This document shows, piece by piece, positions 41,830 through 51,017 of a DNA stretch of 64,000 bases. Position numbers and translations under genes: made by a program. The DNA lies in assembly GCF_002302635.1 (NCBI RefSeq), contig NZ_CP022387.1, forward strand, positions 62,001 through 126,000, written 5' to 3'. Origin of the DNA: Capnocytophaga stomatis (lineage in GTDB: Bacteria; Bacteroidota; Bacteroidia; Flavobacteriales; Flavobacteriaceae). Under the pieces are notes generated by a model that saw only the letters and a list, made by a program, of their open reading frames with translations, was not told the DNA's origin and searched no databases. Every line of letters begins with the position of its first letter. Position 1 is the first letter of the stretch.

Positions 41830-42437
41830 TAACCTTCACTCAATGAGGAAATAATCACACCTCTTGACGTTGATGAATGTATGAATTTTATTTCATTTCC
41901 TGTTTCTACCACAATGCCTACGTGGGAAATTCTTTTATTTTTTCCTGTCACAAAAAACAGTAAATCACCTATTTGCACATTTTTCAAATCTACATTTTTC
42001 CCTTGATTTGCCATTTCGTGAGACGAACGATGCAAGGAAACATCCAACGGCTTGAAAGAAGCAGAAACAAATCCTGAACAATCAAATCCTTTTCGGGTAG
42101 TTCCTCCATATTTGTAAGGCGAACCTAAGTAGGACAACGCCGTATCAAGCACCAATTGCTGTTGCTCACTTGTCGTGTAAGCTGATGTATTTTCCTTTTT
42201 TGCACTAACAGAAGGTGTTTTCTCAATTACCTCTTTTTCAGCTTTTTCCTGATGATTTTTGCCCGTTTTTTTGCTTGATTTAGTTTGAGATACTTCCGTA
42301 TGATTTCTCTTATTTTTGGAAATATCTTCCCTTCCTTCCATTTTGGCAGTGCGTTTCCTTGTGCTATAACGCTCTGCACAAGATGTAAAAAATATGGCTG
42401 AAACAATTAATAGTATTGTGAAAAATCTCATTATCAA
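41787..42437 (-). CDS. C40-family (NlpC/P60) peptidase lipoprotein
   Basis: 216 aa. A lipoprotein signal ends in FFTSC (Cys near residue 20). A Lys/Glu-rich linker (about 25-95) leads to the NlpC/P60 domain, with catalytic Cys in KGFDCSGFVSASF, catalytic His in RISHVGIVVETG and the third polar residue, His, in FIHSSTSRG. The domain cuts D-Glu-meso-DAP or related bonds of peptidoglycan stems. It is probably attached to the outer membrane. It overlaps comEC, and this pairing hints that wall remodelling and DNA uptake may be linked; that is inference. Confidence 0.9.
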   Translation of the reverse strand: MIMRFFTILLIVSAIFFTSCAERYSTRKRTAKMEGREDISKNKRNHTEVSQTKSSKKTGKNHQEKAEKEVIEKTPSVSAKKENTSAYTTSEQQQLVLDTALSYLGSPYKYGGTTRKGFDCSGFVSASFKPLDVSLHRSSHEMANQGKNVDLKNVQIGDLLFFVTGKNKRISHVGIVVETGNEIKFIHSSTSRGVIISSLSEGYWSKAYRKAKRILM

Positions 42438-42459
42438 AAGCTAAAATGGGGTAAATATA

Positions 42460-42520
42460 AAAGCCGAAAGAGCAAAATTTGAAAAATTAGAGAAAATTAT
42501 TTTTCTGCTCTTTCAGCTTT
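42460..42520 (-). terminator. Terminator of clpC
   Basis: An inverted repeat 42460-42474/42506-42520 has one position that is a G-U wobble on the minus strand, so it is more stable for clpC RNA. A T-rich tail follows. Confidence 0.6.
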
Positions 42521-42529
42521 ATTTCAAAA

Positions 42530-45049
42530 CTAAATAACTGATTTTATTGATATTACCAAGTTATCTCCTTCTGGATTTACATCAAAATGGATGTTATCTC
42601 CTTCTTTAATATGTGATGAAACAATCTCCTCTGCCAAAAGGTCTTCAACGTATTTCTGAATTGCTCGTTTTAAAGGTCTTGCTCCATATTGTTTGTCGTA
42701 ACCTTTTTCTGCAATGAAATCTCTTGCCTTTTCACTTAGCTCAATTGAATATCCTAAATCTTTGATTCGAGAATACAACTTATTAAGCTCAATATCAATT
42801 ATTTGAACTATATCTTCTTTACTTAGCGGATTGAACGTAATCACATCATCAATACGATTTAAAAACTCGGGAGCAAACACTTTTTTTAGTGCATTTTCAA
42901 TAACTGACTTTTCGTGAGCATCTGACTGTGCCATTTTGGCAGAAGTACCGAAACCTATTCCTTGCCCAAAGTCCTTTATTTGTCTGGCTCCGATGTTAGA
43001 AGTCATAATGATAATGCAGTTTCTGAAATCTACCTTACGTCCTAAGCTATCGGTCAAAAAACCATCATCAAGCACTTGTAATAACATATTAAATATGTCC
43101 GGATGTGCTTTTTCTATCTCATCAAGTAAAATAACAGAATACGGCTTACGACGCACTTTTTCAGTAAGTTGTCCGCCTTCTTCATATCCCACGTACCCCG
43201 GAGGAGCTCCAATGAGTCGCGTGGTTGAGAATTTTTCCATATATTCGCTCATATCGATACGAATCATTGTTTCTTCCGAATCGAACAACTCTCGAGCCAA
43301 AACTTTTGCCAATTGAGTTTTTCCAACTCCAGTTTGTCCTAAGAAAATAAATGACCCTATTGGCTTATTAGGATCTTTCAATCCCGTACGATTGCGTTTG
43401 ATTGCTTTTATAACTTTCTCAACAGCAACATCTTGACCTATAATTTTTCCTTTTATAGTCTCAGAAAGTGTTGAAAGTTTACTCATTTCAGTTTGAGCGA
43501 TTCTGTTCACAGGAATGCCACTCATCATTGAAACCACATCTGCAATGTGCTCTTCTGTTACTGTATCTCTGTGTAACTTAGCGTCTTCCTCCCATTTTCT
43601 GTGAAGTTCTGCCAAAGTTTGCTCTATTTTTTTCTCATCATCACGTAAACGAGCAGCCTCCTCAAACTGCTGACGCGAAACAGCATCGCCTTTTGATTTT
43701 ACAACACGCTCTAATTCAGACTCTAATTCCAAAATTTTCTTCGGAACTTTCATTTGAGTTATGTGTATACGTGAACCAGCCTCATCCAGTGCGTCCAAAG
43801 CTTTATCTGGAAGAAAACGGTCTGTTAAATAACGGCTTGTTAGCTTCACACAAGCTTCAATGGCTCCATCTGTGTAAGTAACGCTATGATGATCTTCATA
43901 TTTTTTCTTTATATTATGAAGAATTTCAATGGTTTCATCAATTGATGTTGGCTCTACAATAACCTTCTGAAAACGTCGTTCTAAAGCTCCATCTTTCTCA
44001 ATGGATTGGCGATATTCGTCCAAGGTGGTGGCTCCGATGCACTGAATTTCTCCCCGTGCCAAAGCTGGTTTAAACATATTTGAAGCATCTAAACTGCCTG
44101 TGGCTCCACCAGCACCTACAATGGTATGAATTTCATCGATGAACAGAATAATATCGTCATTTTTCTCTAACTCATTCATTATTGCCTTCATACGTTCCTC
44201 AAACTGACCACGATATTTGGTTCCCGCAACAAGCGAAGCCAAATCAAGAGTAACCACACGTTTATTATACAAAACACGTGACACTTTTTTCTGAATGATT
44301 CGAAGTGCAAGTCCTTCAGCAATAGCACTTTTTCCAACTCCTGGTTCTCCTATAAGCAGCGGATTATTTTTCTTTCTGCGACTTAAAATTTGAGAAACTC
44401 GCTCAATTTCTTTGTCTCTCCCTATCACTGGGTCTAATTTTCCTTGTTCCGCCAGTAAGGTCAAATCCCGACCGAAATTGTCAAGCACAGTTAATTTGCG
44501 CGTTCCTTTTTGAGTGCTACTTGGCTCGGAAGACTGCCCCTTGCCACGTTCGTAAGTGCTTCCCTCCTCTCTTTCCTCTTCATCAAATTCATTTGTAGGA
44601 TTGAAAAACTTATCATCGCCAATTGGCTGAAATTTTGATTTAACCAACTCATAATCAACCCCAAGTTTATTAAAAACCTTAGTGGTTGGGTCGTTCTCAT
44701 TACGTAAAATACTAAGCAAGAGATGCCCTGTGTTAATCACATCATTTTGAGCTCGTTTTGCCTCCAAATACGTAGCTTGCATTGCTCTTTCTGCCTGAAC
44801 CGTAAAATGAATGGCATTATGATTTGGCGGATTTAACCCTCGAGCCGAAGTCAGTGCGTGAATGCTCTGTCTTAGCCTGTCCATATCCGTTTTCAAACTG
44901 AGTAAAACCTCAAAAGCCTTCCCTTCGCCCTCGTGAAGCATCGCTAATATGAAATGCTCTGTCCCTACTGTTGACTGCCCCAAACGGATAGCCTCATCCT
45001 TACTGTACGTAAAAATTCTTTTAACTCTTGGAGAAAAATTGTCACTCAT
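42530..45049 (-). CDS. clpC: ATP-dependent chaperone/unfoldase ClpC
   Basis: 839 aa from ATG 45049 (MSDNFSPRVKRI); the longer frame from 45124 adds a hydrophobic, non-homologous extension. Two Clp_N repeats (about 1-150) are followed by the first AAA domain with Walker A GEPGVGKSAIAEG and Walker B ILFIDEIHTIVGAG. Next is a UVR-type coiled segment (SRQQFEEAARLRDDEKK), then the second AAA domain with GQTGVGKTQLAKVLA and Walker B VILLDEIEKAHPDIFN. The C-terminal domain D2-small ends near NLVISIKSVI. It unfolds proteins for ClpP. A TATCTTTA box lies at 45148-45155. Confidence 0.95.
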   Translation of the reverse strand: MSDNFSPRVKRIFTYSKDEAIRLGQSTVGTEHFILAMLHEGEGKAFEVLLSLKTDMDRLRQSIHALTSARGLNPPNHNAIHFTVQAERAMQATYLEAKRAQNDVINTGHLLLSILRNENDPTTKVFNKLGVDYELVKSKFQPIGDDKFFNPTNEFDEEEREEGSTYERGKGQSSEPSSTQKGTRKLTVLDNFGRDLTLLAEQGKLDPVIGRDKEIERVSQILSRRKKNNPLLIGEPGVGKSAIAEGLALRIIQKKVSRVLYNKRVVTLDLASLVAGTKYRGQFEERMKAIMNELEKNDDIILFIDEIHTIVGAGGATGSLDASNMFKPALARGEIQCIGATTLDEYRQSIEKDGALERRFQKVIVEPTSIDETIEILHNIKKKYEDHHSVTYTDGAIEACVKLTSRYLTDRFLPDKALDALDEAGSRIHITQMKVPKKILELESELERVVKSKGDAVSRQQFEEAARLRDDEKKIEQTLAELHRKWEEDAKLHRDTVTEEHIADVVSMMSGIPVNRIAQTEMSKLSTLSETIKGKIIGQDVAVEKVIKAIKRNRTGLKDPNKPIGSFIFLGQTGVGKTQLAKVLARELFDSEETMIRIDMSEYMEKFSTTRLIGAPPGYVGYEEGGQLTEKVRRKPYSVILLDEIEKAHPDIFNMLLQVLDDGFLTDSLGRKVDFRNCIIIMTSNIGARQIKDFGQGIGFGTSAKMAQSDAHEKSVIENALKKVFAPEFLNRIDDVITFNPLSKEDIVQIIDIELNKLYSRIKDLGYSIELSEKARDFIAEKGYDKQYGARPLKRAIQKYVEDLLAEEIVSSHIKEGDNIHFDVNPEGDNLVISIKSVI

Positions 45050-45238
45050 AAAATAAATATGTTCTAAAAATGTGTTGTATGTAACAAAAACTATTCCTTT
45101 TACAATAATCTGAAATTTTGTCATTTAAAACAAAACTTCTTTCATCGGGTAAAGATAAATAAAATATCTAAAAATCAAAAATTAAGATATTTTTATTATC
45201 AAAAAATGGTTTTCAAAAATAAGTTTTGAAGCTAAAAA

Positions 45239-45267
45239 GGCAGAAAATCCTTGAAAAATTCTCTGCC
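45239..45267 (-). terminator. Terminator of lpdA
   Basis: A 10-bp stem with one G-U wobble (45239-45248/45258-45267) is followed on the minus strand by TTTTTAGC. Confidence 0.6.
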
Positions 45268-45294
45268 CTTGCAATTAAGTATTTCTAAATTTCT

Positions 45295-46686
45295 TTATAT
45301 GTGAATTACTTCGCCATAGGCGGCAGCAACAGCCTCCATAACCGCCTCACTCATAGTAGGATGCGGATGTACGGCTTTAAGTACTTCGTGACCGGTAGTT
45401 TCAAGTTTGCGAGCAACAACAGCCTCTGCAATCATATCGGTAACTCCTGCCCCAATCATATGACAACCAAGCCATTCGCCATATTTGGCATCAAAAATTA
45501 CTTTTACAAATCCGTCAGCATTTCCGCCGGCTTTGGCTTTTCCCGATGCCGAGAATGGGAATTTTCCAACCTTGATTTCGTAACCTTTTTCTTTGGCTTG
45601 CTTTTCTGTAAGACCCACTGAAGCAATTTCAGGAGTGCAGTAAGTACAACCAGGAATGTTTCCGTAATCAAGAGGTTCTACGTGTAATCCTTTGATTTTC
45701 TCCACACAAAGAATTCCTTCAGCAGAAGCTACGTGAGCCAATGCTTGCCCCGGAACCACATCGCCGATAGCGTAATAACCAGGAACATTTGTTTGATAAA
45801 ACTTATCTACTAAAATTTTATCACGGTCAGTTGCTATGCCAACCTCCTCTAAACCAATATTTTCAATATTCGTTTTGATTCCTACCGCCGACAAAATAAC
45901 ATCAGCCTCCAGAATTTCCTCTCCTTTAGAAGTTTTAACGAAAGCCTTAACTCCTTTGCCAGAAGTGTCCACTTTTGTAACTTCGGCAGAAGTCATAATT
46001 TTGATGCCTAATTTTTTGAAACTACGCTCCAATTGTTTTGAAACTTCCTCATCTTCAACAGGAACTATGTTCGGCATAAACTCCACGATAACAACTTCTG
46101 TCCCCATTGATTTATAAAAGTACGCAAACTCAATCCCGATAGCTCCACTTCCCACTACAATCATTTTTTTAGGTTGCTCAGGCAAGGTAAGTGCTTGACG
46201 ATAGCCGATTACTTTTTTGCCATCTTGCGGAAGAGCCGGTAATTCACGTGAACGAGCTCCAGTAGCAATGATAATGTGGTCGGCTGAGTACTCAGTTACT
46301 TTGCCATCTTTGTCAGTAACCTCTACTTTTTTGCCGGGTTTTACTTTCCCGAAGCCATCAATTACATCAATTTTATTTTTTTTCATCAAAAACTGAACGC
46401 CTTTGCTCATTCCGTCAGCAACATCACGACTTCTTTTCACAACTGCAGAAAAGTCCTTATCAAACTCCTTTACAGAAAGACCATAGTCCGAAGCGTGCTT
46501 CAAATATTCAAATACCTGAGCTGATTTCAGAAGTGCTTTCGTAGGGATACAACCCCAATTCAGGCACACACCGCCCAAATTTTCTTTTTCAACTACTGCT
46601 GTTTTAAAGCCTAATTGAGAAGCACGAATTGCAGTTACATAACCACCCGGTCCGCTTCCCAACACAATAATGTCGTATTTACTCAT
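45295..46686 (-). CDS. lpdA: Dihydrolipoyl dehydrogenase (E3)
   Basis: 463 aa flavoprotein. The FAD motif is VLGSGPGGYVTAIRASQLG, with the redox disulfide in GGVCLNWGCIPTKALLKS. NAD-binding is in IVVGSGAIGIEFAYFYKSMG, FAD-binding II is in YYAIGDVVPGQALAHVASAEG, and the catalytic His-Glu pair is in AVHPHPTMSEAVMEA. It reoxidises dihydrolipoamide of 2-oxoacid dehydrogenase complexes and so is the likely partner of the fused E1 at 16594. It is transcribed toward clpC with a terminator after it. Confidence 0.95.
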   Translation of the reverse strand: MSKYDIIVLGSGPGGYVTAIRASQLGFKTAVVEKENLGGVCLNWGCIPTKALLKSAQVFEYLKHASDYGLSVKEFDKDFSAVVKRSRDVADGMSKGVQFLMKKNKIDVIDGFGKVKPGKKVEVTDKDGKVTEYSADHIIIATGARSRELPALPQDGKKVIGYRQALTLPEQPKKMIVVGSGAIGIEFAYFYKSMGTEVVIVEFMPNIVPVEDEEVSKQLERSFKKLGIKIMTSAEVTKVDTSGKGVKAFVKTSKGEEILEADVILSAVGIKTNIENIGLEEVGIATDRDKILVDKFYQTNVPGYYAIGDVVPGQALAHVASAEGILCVEKIKGLHVEPLDYGNIPGCTYCTPEIASVGLTEKQAKEKGYEIKVGKFPFSASGKAKAGGNADGFVKVIFDAKYGEWLGCHMIGAGVTDMIAEAVVARKLETTGHEVLKAVHPHPTMSEAVMEAVAAAYGEVIHI

Positions 46687-46823
46687 CTTATATAATTTTA
46701 TTTGTCAGTTTTATTCAGGTTACGAAAGTACGTAATTTTATTTTAATTTTAGTCCTTTTAAATTTTTTTCAATTTGAATATTCTGCAAAAAATTAAAAAT
46801 CAATATTTTGAATTATGACTTTC

Positions 46824-47780
46824 TTACAGATTTTCAATCCCAATTTTTTCACTTATCTTGTATCTTTCTTCTTTATTTTTGGTTCTTAAAATAATTTCAC
46901 CCAAAAATCCTGCGATAAAAAATTGAGTACCAATAACCATCGTTGTCAAAGCTATGTAAAATTCAGGACGACTGGCTATCAATCGGTTATGAGGATTAAT
47001 AAACAACTTATCTATCCCTAAATAAGCAGAAAAAATAAAACCAATGAAGAACATCAGCACCCCCAATGCACCAAAAAAATGCATCGGTCTCTTTCCGAAA
47101 TGAGATATGAAACTGATGGTTATCAAATCCAGAAAGCCATTGATAAATCGGTTCATTCCAAATTTGGTTTGCCCATATTTCCGAGCTTGATGCTGAACTA
47201 TTTTTTCGGTAATTTTCTTATAACCAGCATTTTTAGCCAGAACGGGAATATAACGATGCATCTCACCGGAAACATCTATATTTTTAACAACTTCTTTTTT
47301 ATAGGCTTTCAATCCGCAATTGAAGTCGTGAAGACGCAAACCCGAAGTTTTGCGAGCCGCCCAATTGAACAGCTTCGATGGCAAATTTTTAGCTATTTTT
47401 GAATCATAACGCTTTTTCTTCCAACCTGATACCAAATCGTATCCTTCTGTTGTTATCATTCGGTACAAAGCAGGTATTTCATCAGGGCTATCTTGCAAAT
47501 CAGCATCCATTGTTATGATTACATCTCCTTCCGCTTGTGCAAAACCAATGTGCAGAGCCTGTGATTTGCCATAATTTCTGAAAAATCGTATTCCCGAAAC
47601 ACAACTATCTTTTTGCGATAACTCCTTGATTATCTTCCAAGAATCATCAGTGCTTCCGTCATCTACAAAAATTATTTGATAAGTGAATTTGTGTTCTTTC
47701 ATCACCTGAACTATCCAATTATGAAGCTCAGTCAATGATTCTTCCTCGTTTAAAAGGGGGATTACTATTGATATTTGCAT
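46824..47780 (-). CDS. Family 2 glycosyltransferase, GtrB/DPM1-like
   Basis: 318 aa. The GT-A domain (about 1-225) shows SIVIPLLNEEESLTELH, IIFVDDGSTDDSWKII and the metal-binding MDADLQDSPDEIP. Two C-terminal membrane helices follow (FFGALGVLMFFIGFIFSAYL and ALTTMVIGTQFFIAGFLGEI). This architecture matches enzymes that move a sugar to undecaprenyl phosphate, such as GtrB or ArnC. The linked sugar is unknown. It is the only gene between lpdA and the GNAT gene on this strand. Confidence 0.9.
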   Translation of the reverse strand: MQISIVIPLLNEEESLTELHNWIVQVMKEHKFTYQIIFVDDGSTDDSWKIIKELSQKDSCVSGIRFFRNYGKSQALHIGFAQAEGDVIITMDADLQDSPDEIPALYRMITTEGYDLVSGWKKKRYDSKIAKNLPSKLFNWAARKTSGLRLHDFNCGLKAYKKEVVKNIDVSGEMHRYIPVLAKNAGYKKITEKIVQHQARKYGQTKFGMNRFINGFLDLITISFISHFGKRPMHFFGALGVLMFFIGFIFSAYLGIDKLFINPHNRLIASRPEFYIALTTMVIGTQFFIAGFLGEIILRTKNKEERYKISEKIGIENL

Positions 47781-47837
47781 TTGCTTTAAGGTGCGTAAAA
47801 ATTTTAAAGTTACAGTTAGTTTGCAAAAAATTCTGCA

Positions 47838-48122
47838 TTAAATTCTGATTCCTGCAGGAAGCAATTCTTTATATTCCTTATTTCTCCTGAAAAAAGCAGT
47901 AGCTTCGGCACAAGTTGGCACTACTCTGAGCCTTCTGGAAGAAACTTCTTCAAGAACAGCTTTAATGAACTCATCTGCAAATTCTTTGTCAGCCACTTCA
48001 GGAATGTGTACTTTTGTGAAGAAGATTTTTCGTTCCTGTACGGAATACTCCACAAAGGCAATTTCTCCATTTACTTTTGTCTGAAATTGACGTAAAAACT
48101 CACTATCTGTTATTTCAACCAT
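47838..48122 (-). CDS. Small GNAT-like N-acetyltransferase (YjdJ type)
   Basis: 94 aa from ATG 48122 (MVEITDSEFL). The longer frame from 48188 starts with a poorly related 22-residue extension. It shows AFVEYSVQERKIFFTKVHIPE, FADEFIKAVLEEV and VVPTCAEATAFFRRN. The last part is the acetyl-CoA site of the mini-GNAT family (PF14542). The target is unknown; these proteins are small and cytoplasmic. It is probably read with the glycosyltransferase downstream, 57 bp away. Confidence 0.75.
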   Translation of the reverse strand: MVEITDSEFLRQFQTKVNGEIAFVEYSVQERKIFFTKVHIPEVADKEFADEFIKAVLEEVSSRRLRVVPTCAEATAFFRRNKEYKELLPAGIRI

Positions 48123-48270
48123 ATCAGTATCAAATATTAACAATCTAAAAATAGGGTTTACTTTTGTCACCGTTTTTGTATTTAACAAAAAGGTTGTACC
48201 TTTACCCTGGTTTTATATTTGTTATTTCGGCACAAAATTACGAAATAATTCATTAATTTTCAATTTTTAA

Positions 48271-48930
48271 ATGATAAATACTAAAACTCATATTTACCTA
48301 ATGCCGGGGATGGCTGCAAGTCCCAAAATTTTTGATTTTTTAAAATTTCCTGATAATTATGAAGTTCATCTTTTAGATTGGATTCTCCCTCTGAAAGAAG
48401 AATCTTTGTCGGGATATGCTTTGCGTTTATCGAAGAATATAAAACACGAAAAACCTGTGCTTTTGGGAGTTTCTTTCGGCGGAATCATCGTGCAAGAAAT
48501 CGCAAAACACATTGATTATAAAAAGATTATTGTAATATCAAGCGTAAAAAGCAAACACGAACTTCCTAAAAAAATGCTTTTAGCTCGATACACAAATTTA
48601 TATAAATTGCTTCCCGTGAGCCTGATTAATTCTTTTGAATATTGGAAACAGTTTTCTTTCATAGATTCCATTACAAAACGCATCGAACTTTACGAAAAAT
48701 ACATTGGTATGCGTTCTCCTTTTTATTTGGAATGGTCTATTGATAAAATTGTAAATTGGGAACAAGATGCTCCTTTGCCTAATACTGTTCATATACAAGG
48801 AAGTAACGACAAAATTTTCCCTGTCAAATATATTTCTGATGCAATTATTATTGAAAAAGGAACACATATTATGATTATCAATCGGCACAGATGGTTCAAT
48901 GAGAATTTACCTCGAATAATTGAAAATTAA
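48271..48930 (+). CDS. Alpha/beta hydrolase-like protein
   Basis: 219 aa. The N terminus has the usual strand-turn MPGMAASPKIFDFLKFPD, then the nucleophile elbow LLGVSFGGIIVQEIAKH (Ser within GVSFGG, about residue 79), and the C-terminal EKGTHIMIINRHRWF contains the probable catalytic His. The acid may lie in HIQGSNDKIFP. It is cytoplasmic with no signal peptide and probably an esterase or lactonase of unknown substrate. A weak promoter (TTTG 48175-48178, TACCTTTA 48197-48204) precedes it. Confidence 0.8.
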   Translation: MINTKTHIYLMPGMAASPKIFDFLKFPDNYEVHLLDWILPLKEESLSGYALRLSKNIKHEKPVLLGVSFGGIIVQEIAKHIDYKKIIVISSVKSKHELPKKMLLARYTNLYKLLPVSLINSFEYWKQFSFIDSITKRIELYEKYIGMRSPFYLEWSIDKIVNWEQDAPLPNTVHIQGSNDKIFPVKYISDAIIIEKGTHIMIINRHRWFNENLPRIIEN

Positions 48931-48944
48931 GAATTCCTTAAAAT

Positions 48945-48975
48945 TTTGCTAAAATCAAAAATTGTGTTACCTTCG
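48945..48975 (+). promoter_or_regulatory. Promoter of the DUF4369 gene
   Basis: TTTG (48945-48948), 19 nt and TACCTTCG (48968-48975, a TAnnTTTG variant) lie upstream, giving a leader of about 65 nt. The box runs on as CACGGA, which also occurs at the parE promoter. Confidence 0.5.
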
Positions 48976-49048
48976 CACGGAATATATAAAAAAACCAATT
49001 TATTAAGGGATTTAGTGATTTTTAATTTTTTTTAGATTTTATTTATCA

Positions 49049-49762
49049 ATGAAGAAAATATTTTTTTTAGTTTCGGCTTTAACGCTTTTAAGTTGCTCAG
49101 AAACAGCTGATGAGAACACAATGATTATTGAAGGAAACATCGAAGGACTTAAAAAAGGAAAGATTTATCTGCAACAATATGACGGCGAAAAGCTAATCAA
49201 TTTGGATTCAGTTGAAGCAAAGGGCGATGGCAAATTTACTTTCAGAAGAACGCTTGAAACTCCTGAAGTTTTTTACATTTACCTTGATTTAGACAAAAAA
49301 GAAGGAACTGACTTTGGTGACCGACTTCGTTTTTTTGGCGAGCCTACAACAATCAAAATCAATAGTAAACACGATATGTTTGATGTTCACGCAAAAATTG
49401 AAGGCTCTGAATCACAGAAACTTCTTGAGGAATACAATCGAAATATACGAAAATTTAGCAATCGAAATTTAGAGCTTTTGGAACAACAACTTAATGCTAT
49501 AAAAGACCTAAATCAGAAAAAAGCCGATTCAATTAATCAACTTTCAGAAAAAAATACGCTTCGTCGTTACCTTTACACGCTGAATTTTGCCATCACGCAT
49601 CCAAACTCTTACGTATCTCCTTACATTGCCTTGGCTGATGCTCCCGATGCAAACATCAAGTTTTTGGATTCCATACACAAGGTACTATCTCCGGAAGTAG
49701 CTTCTTCCAAATATGGTAAGGAACTGAAAAAACATATCGAAGAAGTAAAAAAAGAAAATTAA
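49049..49762 (+). CDS. DUF4369 lipoprotein
   Basis: 237 aa. A lipoprotein signal (KIFFLVSALTLLSC, Cys near 16) is followed by the DUF4369 beta domain (about 25-125: NTMIIEGNIEGLKKGKIYL, FTFRRTLETPEVFYIYLDLD) and a C-terminal helical region rich in Leu, Glu and Lys (about 130-235). DUF4369 modules commonly sit N-terminal to thioredoxin-like domains in Bacteroidota; that domain is absent here, so this is a short form. The role is unknown. It shares direction with the sirtuin gene 15 bp later. Confidence 0.8.
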   Translation: MKKIFFLVSALTLLSCSETADENTMIIEGNIEGLKKGKIYLQQYDGEKLINLDSVEAKGDGKFTFRRTLETPEVFYIYLDLDKKEGTDFGDRLRFFGEPTTIKINSKHDMFDVHAKIEGSESQKLLEEYNRNIRKFSNRNLELLEQQLNAIKDLNQKKADSINQLSEKNTLRRYLYTLNFAITHPNSYVSPYIALADAPDANIKFLDSIHKVLSPEVASSKYGKELKKHIEEVKKEN

Positions 49763-49777
49763 AAAATTCAACTTTTA

Positions 49778-50461
49778 ATGAAGAAGATTGTAGCACTTAC
49801 AGGAGCAGGCATTAGTGCCGAAAGCGGAATAAAAACATTTCGTGATTCGGACGGATTGTGGGAAGGACACAACGTAATGGAAGTTGCCTCTCCTGAAGGT
49901 TTCGCTAAAAATCCCAATCTTGTTCTGGATTTCTACAACCAACGTAGGCGACAACTTAAAGAAGTACACCCCAACTTAGCTCATATTATTTTATCAGAAT
50001 TACAATCTGATTATGAAGTGGTTATAGTTACTCAAAATGTAGATGATTTACACGAAAGGGCGGGAAGCAAAAACATAATTCATCTTCACGGAGAGTTGTT
50101 AAAATCAAGAGGAATTGATAATGAGGAGCTTATTTTTGATTGTTTTGAGGATATTCATTTAGGAGATTTATCTCCTTCCGGAGTTCAATTGCGTCCACAT
50201 ATTGTGTGGTTTGGTGAGTCCGTACCTATGATTCCCAAAAGCATAAAAGAAGTAGAATCCGCTGATATTCTTTTGATTATAGGAACATCTTTACAAGTAT
50301 ATCCAGCAGCAGGACTTATGGATTATGCTCAATATAATACTCCTATATATTATGTGGATTTAAATCCTCAGATTCAGAGTAGAGGAAATTTAACAGTAAT
50401 TAAAGAAAAAGCGTCTGTTGGTATGCAAAAAGTAGCTAATTTATTGAGAAAACATCAATAA
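49778..50461 (+). CDS. cobB: Sirtuin-type NAD-dependent protein deacylase (CobB-like), no zinc cysteines
   Basis: 227 aa. NAD-binding is in LTGAGISAESGIKTFRDSDG (about 7-26) and TQNVDDLHERAGS, the catalytic His104 is in IHLHGELLK, and the C-terminal IIGTSLQVYPAAGLM and YVDLNPQIQSR follow. Class III markers Tyr53 and Arg56 (FYNQRR) suggest removal of succinyl or malonyl groups. The zinc-binding module between GELL and LRPHIVWFGE has only one Cys (122), so the usual four-Cys zinc ribbon is missing. Bacteroidota relatives are often like this as far as I recall. Its stop is four bases from the RlmH stop. Confidence 0.9.
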   Translation: MKKIVALTGAGISAESGIKTFRDSDGLWEGHNVMEVASPEGFAKNPNLVLDFYNQRRRQLKEVHPNLAHIILSELQSDYEVVIVTQNVDDLHERAGSKNIIHLHGELLKSRGIDNEELIFDCFEDIHLGDLSPSGVQLRPHIVWFGESVPMIPKSIKEVESADILLIIGTSLQVYPAAGLMDYAQYNTPIYYVDLNPQIQSRGNLTVIKEKASVGMQKVANLLRKHQ

Positions 50462-50465
50462 ATCT

Positions 50466-50939
50466 TCATCGATGGTGATAAGGTTCATTTTTCAATATTG
50501 TGAAAGCTCGATAAATTTGCTCCATAAAAAATAAGCGTATCATTTGATGAGAAAATGTTAATTTTGAGAGAGATAGCTTTCCGTTAGCCCTCGCGTACAC
50601 CTCTTCGGAAAAACCGTAAGGTCCTCCTATTACAAACACGAGTTGCCTTGTACCTGCATTCATTTGCTTTTGTAAAAATTCCGAGAAACCAACCGAAGTA
50701 TATTCTTTTCCTCGTTCATCTAACAAAATCAAATGATGAGAACTATCTATATTCTTCAAAATCAGCTCTCCTTCTTTTATTTTTTGTTGCTCCTCACTTA
50801 ATGATTTACTATTTTTTACATCTAAAATGATTTGCAACTGAAAGTTCACATAATGTGAAAGTCTTTTTTCATAATCCGTGATAAGTTGCTGTAATGCAGA
50901 GTTATCCGTTTTTCCTATAGCTATTAATTTGATATTCAT
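50466..50939 (-). CDS. rlmH: 23S rRNA (pseudouridine1915-N3)-methyltransferase RlmH
   Basis: 157 aa, in line with the family (155 aa in E. coli). The start is taken at ATG 50939 (MNIKLIAIGKT), since the upstream five residues MFFKK are not conserved. The SPOUT SAM knot is visible in LVFVIGGPYGFSEEVYARA and LSKLTFSHQMIRLFFMEQIY, ending in the conserved ILKNEPYHH. It methylates pseudouridine 1915 in helix 69 of the large subunit after assembly. Confidence 0.95.
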   Translation of the reverse strand: MNIKLIAIGKTDNSALQQLITDYEKRLSHYVNFQLQIILDVKNSKSLSEEQQKIKEGELILKNIDSSHHLILLDERGKEYTSVGFSEFLQKQMNAGTRQLVFVIGGPYGFSEEVYARANGKLSLSKLTFSHQMIRLFFMEQIYRAFTILKNEPYHHR

Positions 50940-50956
50940 TTTCTTAAAAAACAAAA

Positions 50957-51001
50957 TTTAGGGACTGATATTCCGCTGAAAACAAAACATCAATCCCTAA
51001 A
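50957..51001 (-). terminator. Terminator of the Deg protease gene
   Basis: A 13-bp stem (50957-50969/50989-51001) has one position that pairs as G-U only on the minus strand, followed by T-rich sequence. Confidence 0.6.
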
Positions 51002-51017
51002 AAATTAATTAATTTCT

